From: Carnegiea gigantea
Taxonomy: Eukaryota > Streptophyta > Magnoliopsida > Caryophyllales > Cactaceae
Direction of reading: 5' to 3'
Length of the DNA: 64,000 nt
NCBI GenBank assembly: GCA_029747015.1
Contig: JAKOGI010001181.1
Coordinates: 186,001 to 250,000, forward strand
The translations under genes were made by a program, and so were the position numbers. The notes under the pieces were generated by a model. It was given only the letters and a program-made list of their open reading frames with translations. It had not been told where the DNA came from and did not search any database. This document shows positions 54,542-64,000 of the stretch, in pieces (the stretch's first letter is position 1; each line of letters starts with the position of its first letter).

Positions 54542-57056
54542 CATGAAAGAACAGATAAAACACAGGACAAGATGCTACAATGGAGCCTCATCCCTGGAAT
54601 CTCATGTGCATTCTTATAGCCTTTAGCTTCATAGGCTGTAACTCTCGGTTCAGCGTATGGAAGTCCAAAAGGAAGCAGATTTTCAATCTCAATGAATTTT
54701 CAACAGATCCACAAATTGTCTAACAATAAATGCCATGTGACATACTCCCAACAAGAGCTTAAACTTCTCAGAATTTAGTTTTTATGAGCACCAGGGTACC
54801 AATATTGACAATTTCTAAATAACAAACTGCAACTCATTTGACAATAGAAAAAATAATGCTCTACTTTTTCCTGCTTAATTGTAGTCTTTCACTCGATTGT
54901 CAACCCGAACCCAACCTGAGATCCACAAAATTTGTTTTTGTGAACCATAATAATTGTTGTCTTTCACTCGGTTGTCACTAAGAGATTGCCCTTTCCAGCA
55001 TAGCAGCTAACAATGCAGTAAATGGTCCAATTACAGTTGTCTAGCATTTCCATTTTAGAAATATTATCGTTACTATTACTTCCACTACTGTATTCAAAGA
55101 AATTGATCAGCATAGAAGTAAAAACAAGAATTAGGGGCCCGGTTTGTCTAAGCTCGCAAAAGATCTAATCACCGCATCTAGGCTATATATGAAATGATCC
55201 TTCTAAATATTATTCAAAATCCCACCTATCACTGCAATAAATGGCCCAATTACAGTGGTACACCAGCAAAACTTGGATCATTTCTTTGAGCTTTGTACAG
55301 GTGTAAAGTTTGAAATAATTCCTTAAGAAAAACGTGCTTGTCGCTGTTCTTTTGGAATTACTTGGTCTGAAGATGGGAATCAAGTTGTTAATGCTGAGGA
55401 AGCTTTCGCTTCCTCCGTGTAAGGTCCGTCTGTTGTCCGTCATCGCTAGTGTCGAAATGCTCATTGTTACTACTAACACTATAACTACTACTATATTCAG
55501 AGAAATCAGCATATATGAATCTGGGTGCAAGTAAAAATGAGAATTAGGGGCCTAGTTTGTCCAAGCTAGAAAAACTCTAATCACCTCATCTAGGCTATAT
55601 ATGATCTGATCCTCCCAAATTATTGTTGGCATCCCAACTAACAATGCAGTAAATGGTCCAATCACAATGGTACAGAACTGAATTGGATCATTTCTTTGAG
55701 CTTTGGACTGGTGTAATTTTTGAGAATGATCTCTTAGGAAAACCTGGTTGCTACAGTTCTCTGCAGTTAGTTGGTCTCAAGATGGGTATCAAGTTGTTTA
55801 TGGTCAAGAAGCTCGACTCAATAGCCTTGAAGATTTCTAGGCTAGAACTCTAGTTACGTAGCCATGAATAATGGCTAGTGCTGTTGTGCATTAATCCCCA
55901 CAGTTGTAGTGTTTTAGTCAGCAAAAGCATGTCGTTTTGCTGATCTCACAACTGTTTCCACCCCAATCTAAAATTTCATCATAAAGTTGAAAAATGAATT
56001 GCAAGAGAAAATACACCTCTTTAAAGCAAAGCAGGAAGTCTTCATATGACAAAGGGCAATCAGTTTACAACATATTCATTAAGAACTGAGATAAGATTTT
56101 TTAATAATACTAACAGTTGTAAATGTATGTGGCTGTCAACTCTCGCAATGCTCGTTTGGCCCTTACAAACGTACTGACACGATCAAAAACCTGAGTTTGA
56201 ACCTTAGGCTTTTCTTGTCCTCCGAAGCACTGCATAATAGATAACATAATTTCATGAAACTAACCTAGGTACAGAAAGACCAACTCTAGAACATCAAAAA
56301 CCAGTTAAAAGTTTATACTCTGTTGTTTGAAAGTCTTCTCATTGTTTCTAAGATACTCTGGGATACGTAAGACAAAACAGGTTAGTATTCAGATCAAAAC
56401 ATTACAGCAGCGTGACTGAAGAAATATATTAATTCTCCAACATGTCAATTTTCTTAATGCATTTAAATTGCTGCTGACTTGCAATCAAGTACCCAGAACT
56501 CATACACCACCCATAGTATTGTCTTTCTCTAAAATTTATCTGCCAATGAAAGCCAAGTGTACAAAAATTTCTACTTACAAACCAGAATACGTAGGAAATG
56601 CTTCAAGAATTGTATGGCTTTAAGAGGCTGTGTGTTTCTACAACCTCATTTCATTCTATAAGCTTCTGTTATACCAAGTGCACTAAGACATATGTGAATC
56701 GTCTTCTGTCAATGAGTCAATCCATAACTGCGTCCTCATGTATCACTCCCTGTTCCTCTTTGTAATAGCTTCAATTTTGAGCAACCACACGCAGACGGAT
56801 TAATGGCTTTGAAATAGTAATTGATGTTTGGCACATTGTAACATGTCAGTGTTTAAAGTCTAAAATCACCGAGTGCTTGGGATGCTGACAGTATGTAATG
56901 AATATGAATGAATCCAATCAAGGATACTCTTCAAAAGCAATGAAAACAGCCAAGTTCTTTTTTCAATAAATATGCTTTGTACAAAGCTTGAAGCGTCCAG
57001 AAAAAGTTTCTTCATTACTAATTTACACATGCAAGTCACAAAACAACAAAAAGTAA
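54542..57056. repeat. Second copy of the exonuclease-to-tRNA flank
   Basis: Collinear with about 20973-23433, including the two 415 bp subunits (markers at 55130 and 55541) and small exonuclease C-terminal scraps (LSLPPCKVRLLSV near 55400). No intact gene. Confidence 0.65.
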
Positions 57057-57128
57057 AGGGCCCAACCGGGTTCGAACCGGTGACCTCTTGATCTGCAGTC
57101 AAATGCTCTACCACTGAGCTATGGACCC
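57057..57128 (-). tRNA. trnC-GCA: tRNA-Cys (GCA), second copy
   Basis: Identical over all 72 nt to the gene at 23434, while flanking DNA has diverged noticeably. Acceptor, D, anticodon and T stems and both internal promoter boxes are intact. Confidence 0.97.
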
Positions 57129-57829
57129 AGTTGATGGTGGATGTGCTTGACTAGTACTGCAGAGCTTGACTCATGAACGTCCTGCAAAATTGCTGAGTTC
57201 TTACTACTGAGTCATGGAAGCTCTCGCTACCTCCATATCAGATGCCCCCTCTATCACCTGTGGATGCTGCTGTCAAGATCGGAATGTGGTTGCTCAAGGT
57301 TACACGAAAGTGACTCGAAAGCACAGTTGAATGCAGTAGTTTTGTGAATAAGTGATTATGCTACTTATTGGACGCCCCCTAAGCTTAGTTTGTCGAAGTA
57401 TCTATAATTCATCAAAATGTTTGTTTTCTTTGAATGTGCCCCAAAACGAGGAGAGGGGGCCCCGGGGGGGGGGGGGGAGAGTTGTCACTGCTATCCTCCA
57501 AAAATCTGATGCAACATAAGCTTCAGAAAGTGTGCCTTTAAGTGATTGTATTTACAACATCATTTCAGTGTCTAAATTTCTGTTACGCCGGTAAACTCAG
57601 GCAACTTCATCCCGTCATGGAGAGATATAGATCAATCCTTGATCTAAATGAGTTCCTGCACAACCCGATCATCGTCCATGCTTTCGCGTTAATGTCTTTT
57701 ACTTGCTTCTATTTTGAACATGCATGACAAAACAGAGATGTGCAACCGCTTAGGATGCTCTCCAGAATAAAAAAACATATGAATGGAACGCAATGCAGAT
57801 AGTTAACGTCTATCACGTACTTTGCTGAA
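57129..57829. other. Exonuclease scrap, G-run and unassigned DNA
   Basis: 57155-57330 contains a decayed exonuclease C-terminus (CTCTCGCTACCTCCAT, then a lysine-rich end resembling LLKVTRKVTRKH). A run of 14 G at 57464-57477 follows GGCCCC. No gene is supported in the rest. Confidence 0.5.
57464..57477. repeat. Poly-G run (14 G)
   Basis: Uninterrupted run of 14 G preceded by GGGGGCCCC. Could fold as a G-quadruplex and is prone to sequencing error. Confidence 0.85.
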
Positions 57830-57835
57830 TTGGAT

Positions 57836-59030
57836 GTAGAGAAAAATACGGATAGAAAATATTTTGATTGGAAAATTATCGATTTTGGTCTTATAAAGAA
57901 ATGTCGTATTGAAGCCTAGATCGATATCTGTACTAGCAGTAATATGAATATTAATATAAACCTAAGAATTATGATCAAATTCTTGATGAACTTGATATTG
58001 ATGATGAAATTATTGATGAGAAAGAAAACGAAATTGATAAGAAAGAAGAAAGAATTTTTTGATGATAAGAAAGATACTTTTTATCACAAAATTTATCAAA
58101 AAATTAATCGATCACATCAAAAGAAAAACATTATTGATTGGATGGAAATAAATGAAGAAATATGAAGTCGTCCTACATCGATGGAATATAGGCTCTTCCC
58201 AGAATTTGTCTTACTTTATAATGCATATAAAATACAGCCTTACACTGTACAAATTAATTTGTTTTTTTTCAAATTTTGAAAATTTTAGTGTCAATAGAAA
58301 GAAATTCAAGAATGCTTTTGATTCTAATTCTATAACTCAAGATGCAAAAGAACTCGTATGTCAAAGAAATCTTAGATCCCATGTCCGAAAGAGTTTTGGA
58401 AAAAAATTAAAGAAAGTCTCAGTATAGACGAATATGCTTTCTTTCCATACTGCCAAAGTTTTTTATTTTTCAATTGAACTGGGATAAACCTTTGGAGGAT
58501 GAGGGCGTGTTAACCAATATTGAACTAATTATTCTAATTATTAATTTGAAACCAAAAAGGTGAAAAGGCTTTGCTATATCATTTATTAGAAAGGGAAAAT
58601 TAAATATGGATATAGTGATACGTAGTTGCATTACACCTGCATCAAAATTACTAAAAAATGAATATCGTTTATTGAACCAATTCGCATGTCTAAGAGTGAT
58701 GGACAATTTATTCTATATCAAATCATATGTATTTCATGGGTTCATAAGAGTAAACACCAAAATAATCAAAAAAGATCCAGAGAGAAAAACAATTATGATT
58801 TGCTTATTCCTAAAAATATTTTATCGCCTAGACATCGTTGAGAATTGAGAATTCTTATTTGTTTCAAGTCAAGGAATAATAAAGGTGTAAATAAAAACCT
58901 AGTTTATTGTGATGCGAATAGGGTAAATAACGCTGGTCGATTTTTTGATAAAAGCAAAGATCTTGATCGAGATTTTTTTAAAAAAAAATTATCAAATTCA
59001 AATTCTTTCTTTAACCCAATTATCGCTTAG
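57836..59030 (+). pseudogene. ycf1: Plastid ycf1 (TIC214), C-terminal part, broken
   Basis: The frame opens with TDRKYFDWKIIDFGLIKK and continues with the E/K/D-rich section and FDWMGMNEE-like sequence (here IDWMEINEEI, 58134-58163), then VLLYNAYKI-like, RNQEE-type and later [19 protein letters not shown] and LRILICFKSRNNK blocks, ending FFNPIIA at 59030. In functional plastids this protein is a component of the inner-envelope import machinery. Here it is interrupted by at least five frame breaks and internal deletions. Confidence 0.88.
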
Positions 59031-59459
59031 AAGATTGAGCTTGTATGAATCATTATTGATTCGGTACTAATAACGGTAGTCATTTTAGTATATTAAGAAT
59101 ACGGATGTATCCATGATTAAAAAGTTAGTCATTTTAGTATATTAAGAATACAAATATATCCACGACAAAAAACTCATTTATGATAGATTTATCTTATATA
59201 TTTCTTATCATCTAGTAGATAAATAGATGCGCAACATGTCTTACCTTAGATTCAATTTTGGTTCATGATACTAATTCAATAACTTATCAATTAGATGCAG
59301 AAATGAATCAACAGAATTTTCCTTGTTCATTCATTTTGATAAAATGAATGAATAGGAAAACTCATATTATTATGTGTACAAGATAAAAATAGTTGTCATT
59401 ATTATCATTGATCGAAAAAATTCCATATTTGGTAAAAAAAGGAATGTTTCAATTTTTTG

Positions 59460-59709
59460 ACCAAAAAATCATTCACATATGTTATTTCACGTGAAAAAGA
59501 AAAAAAAAATAGGGGTCCATTGAATTTTAGGTATTCCATTTTAGCAATAAGATACTAGGACAAACTTCACATTTGGAATTGTACCAAAAAAAAATATTCA
59601 TCTTAGAGAGGTATACGAAAAATCATGGGAAAATGGCAATGGCTATTGGCTTATTTGTTTAAAAAAAAAAGGTGGAGTACATTATAAAGAATTAATCAGT
59701 CAATTGAAC
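59460..59709 (+). pseudogene. rps15: Plastid rps15, broken
   Basis: Pieces of ribosomal protein S15 in order: a KNRG-type segment (AAAAATAGGGGTCCATTGAA near 59506), FHFSNKI, TSHLEL, then KIMGKWQWLLAYL and YKELISQLNI-like sequence (TATAAAGAATTAATCAGTCA, 59681-59700). Frame changes and a stop destroy it. Its place between ycf1 and ndhH is the normal plastid order. Confidence 0.85.
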
Positions 59710-59848
59710 ATTTGAAAACTAAAATAAAAATACGGTAATTTGAAGAGTCGTTTTGAATTCTTTGATTTATTAAATCTTGAATTTTGATGAACTTCATTCT
59801 GTTTCCAGCAATTCATGGAAAACTGACAAATGAAGCGGGGAAAGACCT

Positions 59849-59877
59849 ATGACTCTATCAACTACAAGAAAAGATTC
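59849..59877 (+). pseudogene. ndhH: Plastid ndhH, first codons only
   Basis: ATG at 59849 followed by codons for T-L-S-T-T-R-K-D, the characteristic ndhH start, preceded by the plastid GCAATTCATGGAAAA leader. Truncated at the NUPT border. Confidence 0.82.
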
Positions 59878-60395
59878 TGAATCAGGCACCTCTATTGAGA
59901 ACAAGTGCTGTCATCTAGATTATCTCACTGTCCCTGTTTATGTTGCTCTTAAGATTGGATTGAAGTTACTTAGGGTTGACAAAAAAACGTAACTCGAATG
60001 TACTAGGGAATGCACGCGTTTTGTGGAAGGAACAAGAAACTAAGTGCCTAATGGGTTCACCTAGCTCCACTGCCATACCAGAAGGAAACTTCAATTTTAA
60101 CTTGGAAGGCTCTCATGCATGAAAGAACATAGGAAACACAGGATGTTACAATCATGAAATTGGAGGGCGAAATTTTGGGACGTAAAAGGTCCCTGGAATT
60201 TCATAGGAATTTAGTTTCATAGGCTGTAACTCTCGGTCCAACATATGCAAGTCCGAAAGGAAGCAGATTTCAATCTCAATGAATTTTCAATAGATGCTAC
60301 TTGACACGCTCTCAACCCAAGTTTAAACTTCTCATAATTTAGTTTTGATGAACACCAGCACACCAAAACTGATTAGTTCAATCTGAGGGAAAAAT
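59878..60395 (+). pseudogene. WRN exonuclease-like fragment, copy B'', and its duplicated flank
   Basis: Begins ATCAGGCACCTCTATTGAGA, equal to the end of copies B and B' (20735, 50495), gives LTVPVYVALKIGLKLLRVDK-like residues and then the same 3' flank as 20876-21290 (GTGCCTAATGGGTTCACCTAGC, GGCTGTAACTCTCGGTCCAA). Everything upstream is replaced by plastid DNA. It ends near 60395. Confidence 0.65.
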
Positions 60396-61227
60396 TAAAT
60401 AGAAGCATCGTCTATTTATTGTAAAATATTTTAAGGATCTTCTAGTTTGATAACTAATTATAAGGTGTCCTGTATTTTGTGGTAACTAGCAAAAATGGTC
60501 ATATTCACTGTTCACCTATTTTGCACAAGCGCCCTAAACTTTTCATATTTACAAATCTACCATCAATTCTTAAAAACTTACTTTCGAAAAATCTAAATTT
60601 GTGTTTGTAATACTAGTATGGGTCCGTACAAAAGCACAGAATATGTTTAAATGGACAATTGATAGTATGTTATCAAAAAAAATAAATGGATAGTTAGTGT
60701 AGAAATAATTAATACTATAAGTTAGTAAACAGAAGGGAAAAACCCAACAAAAAAAATTAAATATACAGCAACTTTGTGCATAAATAATATGATTAACAAT
60801 TGAAAACTATATCATTGTGGAAGAAGTCTATATAAGTACGATTGACACATTAGGTAGTGAACTCGGTACAAAGTACACTAAATTGGATGATGATAAGTTA
60901 AGTTATAACGTCAATGATGAAGAATCCACCTCCTTCTCTTGTACCTGAACCAAAAATCAAGATTTAGTGATAATTTGATTAACAATGATAGAAGGGAATT
61001 TTATATATATACATTATATACCTAGTGTAGCTAATATTAGTATGTCGTATGTAATGGACCTCTTCCTTCCAATTAACTTGCACAATAAGAGCGACAGGAA
61101 CTTCTACTTCATGTCGGCATGGAGGCTCTAGAATGAAAACCTAAGGTTTTTCGATAATGACCATATGGCTGTGGATAATAGTAACATAGGTTAGGCAACG
61201 GTGGAACAATAACTTGGATGAACATGA
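60396..61227. other. AT-rich intergenic DNA
   Basis: No gene or repeat recognised. Confidence 0.4.
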
Positions 61228-64000
61228 TACAACAACAACACCACCACCACCTCCCAGTGTGGATCCCGCTTTCACGGGGTCTGGAGAGATCCAGCTGCAA
61301 GCAACCTTACCTCTACTGGCATTCCTACCCGTAGAGAGGCTGATTCCAAGAGACCCACAAAAAAGGATTTTGTGCAAACATTTAATGGGGAAAATTAAGG
61401 CCACATAGCAAAGAACGACTAAGATAAATTAAAAAGACAAGTTGCTGAAGCTATGAAACGCAAGAACAATAAAACAGAGGAAGGTAATATACCTTAACAA
61501 TCAGAGGTAAGCAAATGATGTCTCTTCCCTGAAGAAAGTTCTACCTACATACAAATACGACATACGAAAAAAACCACTACCAGCACTAAGCCACTGCAAC
61601 CAAAAGACAACTACGGGGTCGACTCTCTGTGATCTAAGATCTTGATCTCATCTCGCCACAGCCTCCTATCCTTAGTCAGGTCCTCCGTCAAACCTACAAC
61701 TTTCAAGTCCTCTCTAATCACCTCATCCAAACTCTTCTTTGGTCGACCCCTCCCTCTTTTGCCTTCGGGGATGTTGATCATATCACATCTCCTCACTGGA
61801 GCGTCCACACTCCTCCTTTTTACATGGCCAAACAATCAGAGTCTTTGTTTCTCTCATCTTATCTACGATGGGAGCTACTTTAGCTAAGTCCTTGATTACT
61901 CCATTTCTAATTCTGTCTATTCTCGTAAAACTACACATCCACCTAATCATCCTCATCTCTGCTACCATCAACCTTTGAACATGCGTCTTTTTTAGAGGCC
62001 GACATTCCGATCCATAGAGAAAAGCCAGTCTAACTACCATACGATAGACTTCGCCTTTCAATCCTAAGGGCCCCCTCTTATCACACCGTACACCTGAGGT
62101 ATACTTCCACTTTTGCCAGCCCACTTTTATTCGCTGGTTAATATCTTCGTCAATATCTCCATTCTGCTGAATGATCAAGTCTAGATACTTAAACTTATCG
62201 ACCTTAGGTATCGACCTCCCATCGAGGGTGACTTCTCCCCCCGTATCTACCCTTCCACTGAAACAGCAATGCAGGTATTCCGTTTTCGATGTACTTACTC
62301 TAAAACCTCTAGCTTCCAGTATATGCCTCCATCGCTCCAACTTGTCATTTACTCCCTATCTAGTCTCGTCAATAAGAACAATATCATCTGCAAATAGCAT
62401 AAACCATGGTAACGCATCTTGAATCCCTCTTGTAAGTTCATCCATAACTAGAGTAAAAAGAAAAGGGCTTAAGGCGGAACCCTGATGCAGGCCCATACCA
62501 ACGAAGAAGTCATTGGTGACCCCTCCTGGCGTCATAACACTCGTCCTACTTCCCTCGTACATATCCTTAATAACTCGAATATACAAGGGTGACACTCCTT
62601 TCTTTTCTAAGCATCTCCATAACACTTCACGCGGAACTCTATCATATGCTTTTCCCAGGTCAATGAACACCATATGAAGATCCATCTTTCTATCTCTGTA
62701 CAGACCCATGAGCCTTCTAAGGAGGTAAATCACCTCTATGGTCGACCTGCCTGGCATAAAACCAAATTGGTTCTCTGAAATCGAAACATCATTCCGCAAC
62801 CTTCTCTCAATCACCCTCTCCCATAACTTCATAGTGTGGCTGAGCAACTTTATACCTCTAAAATTATTACAATCTTGAATATCACCTTTTTTCTTATACA
62901 GAGGGATGACTGCACTAGACCTCCGTTTTTTAGGCATCTTAGCGGTCTTAAAAATAACATTGAAAAGCTCCGTTAGCCACTCTAGTCCTTCTTCACCTAA
63001 ACACTTCCACACTTCCACCGGTATCTGATCTGGACCCTCTACCTTCCCATTGGTCATCTTCTTTAAGGCTTCTTTAATCTCGTCCTTGGTGATATGACTA
63101 CCTATTCGCAGATCAAGTTGCCTGTCACTATACTCTCTAACCCTACTATGGGAATCTTCCATCACTTCCTCATTGAGGAGTTTGGAAAAGTACATTTGCT
63201 ATCTCTTCTTGATTTCTGTATCCTCAGACAACACCTTACCATCTTCATCCTTGATGCACCTCACAACACCTAAATCCCTTGTTTTTCTTTCCCTAACCCT
63301 CGCCAGTTTAAAGACTTCTTTCTCCCCTTCCTTGGTCTCCAGTCTATGATATAACCTATCAAAAGTCATGATCTTAGCTACCACCACAGCTTTCTTGGCT
63401 ACTTTCTTAGCTACCTTATATCTAACTCTCCTAATCGCTCTCTCTTCATCCACTCCACTGTTCATGAAATCAGCGTAAGCCTCTTTTTTCTCCTTGACTT
63501 TCTCCTTTACCTCCTCGTTGTACCACCAGGAACCCTTCATTTCGTTACCACCTCTTCTAGAAGTACCTAGGATTACTTTAGCCGATCTTCAAATACAATC
63601 TGCCATTGCCTCCTATATTGTATCTGCACCCTCTACCCGCCTCCAAGCTCCTTCTTCAGTAATCCTCTCTAATAATAACCTGACGTGCTCCTTTGTGAGG
63701 GTCCACCACTTAACTCTAGGGTCCCCAACTCTCCTCTTCTTCCACTTTGAACATTTGAACTCCACATCCAACACTAGCAACCTATGCTGAGTCCCTAGAT
63801 TCTCATTAGGAATCACCTTACAATCCTTACAAGACCTCCGACTATCCGCCCTCATCAGGAAGTAATCAATTTGGGTCTTTAAGAAGCCATTCTTAAAGGT
63901 CACCAAGTGATCCTCCTTCTTCTTGAAATAAGAGTTGACCACCAATAATTCATAGGTCACCGCAAAGTCCAGTACAGAAACACCTTCGTTGTTTCTCTCC
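61228..64000 (-). mobile_element. RTE-type LINE, minus strand, 5' end beyond the window
   Basis: The 3' end is at the left: on the minus strand it closes with the conserved plant RTE tail (CCCCGTGAAAGCGGGATCCAC) and a short TTG repeat (61222-61236). Upstream lie a 3' UTR and an ORF with APE endonuclease C-terminus, linker, reverse transcriptase and the characteristic C-terminal RGRGRPKKS motif. No LTRs. The element continues past 64000. Confidence 0.92.
61611..63960 (-). pseudogene. LINE ORF: endonuclease C-terminus, RT and C-terminal domain
   Basis: Right to left: endonuclease end with TFKNGFLKTQIDYFLMRADS and GTQHRLLVLDVEF (about 63760-63900), linker KGSWWYNEEVKEKVKEKKEA (63540), RT 63195-62356 with [57 protein letters not shown] and the catalytic FADD (variant of YADD) near 62390. 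A single TAG (62356-62358) follows ETR; the same frame then continues to 61783 with LERWRHILEARGFRVS-like sequence and SECRPLKKTHVQRL. A final frameshift near 61830 precedes FGHVKRRS and [10 protein letters not shown]. Stops also separate the endonuclease and linker near 63570 and 63197. Otherwise well preserved, so among the younger elements here. Confidence 0.92.

Larger units (their letters stand above)
57830..59877 (+). other. Nuclear insertion of chloroplast DNA (NUPT): ycf1-rps15-ndhH
   Basis: A contiguous piece of the plastid small single-copy region in its native gene order and strand: 3' part of ycf1, complete but broken rps15, the rps15-ndhH spacer and the first nine codons of ndhH. 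Stops, frameshifts and small duplications (TTAGTCATTTTAGTATATTAAGAATAC twice near 59077 and 59127) show it is non-functional and not recent. Both borders are abrupt; the right one joins an exonuclease fragment. Confidence 0.92.

Noticed and set aside
58470..58706. Minus-strand ORF in the plastid insert
   Set aside because: The plus strand matches ycf1, so this is a shadow.

Overview
This window is plant nuclear DNA, very probably from a eudicot. Evidence: a receptor kinase gene with the plant TMK architecture and a spliced intron, two nuclear tRNA-Cys genes, plant-type CACTA, Copia, MULE, hAT and RTE-LINE elements, an endogenous caulimovirid (plant pararetrovirus) and a transferred piece of chloroplast DNA. 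Most of the 64 kb is transposon-derived. Only one protein-coding host gene looks intact.

Layout. 1-3258: 3' part of a CACTA transposon, ending in its terminal inverted repeat. 3259-7140: degenerate endogenous caulimovirid, with the CACTA end sitting in its polyprotein region. 7505-8170: Copia RNase H fragment. 9605-12662: intact TMK-type leucine-rich-repeat receptor kinase (two exons, 947 aa). From 13.8 to 60.4 kb the ground plan is a local duplication containing decayed WRN-type 3'-5' exonuclease-like genes (two sequence types) and a tRNA-Cys gene: set 1 at 13.8, 20.2 and 23.4 kb; set 2 at 33.0, 50.1 and 57.1 kb; a further fragment at 59.9 kb. Different mobile elements have since landed in each set: Copia elements at 14797-19642, 26351-31387 (minus) and 51574-54536, several MITEs, a hAT-like element at 49083-50141 and a 12.7 kb MULE at 35096-47779. 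At 57830-59877 lies a plastid insertion (ycf1 3' part, rps15, start of ndhH). The right edge (61228-64000) is a minus-strand RTE-type LINE.

The most unusual object is the MULE. It has two convergent genes, like MuDR: a ULP1-type cysteine-protease gene on the plus strand and a FAR1/MURA-type transposase on the minus strand, each starting near one terminal repeat. Nearly all its introns and intergenic spaces, but not its exons, are filled with a degenerate tandem array in which only GTGAGC is conserved, repeating every 21 bp (two helical turns). By hand I count about 94 exact copies on the plus strand and about 4 on the other, regardless of which gene is on which strand. This looks like a phased protein-binding array. 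It invites comparison with Arabidopsis VANDAL elements, where an element-encoded factor binds short motifs repeated in the element's own noncoding DNA and counters silencing. That functional reading is inference.

All coordinates and counts were read by eye; no alignment or database search was run.
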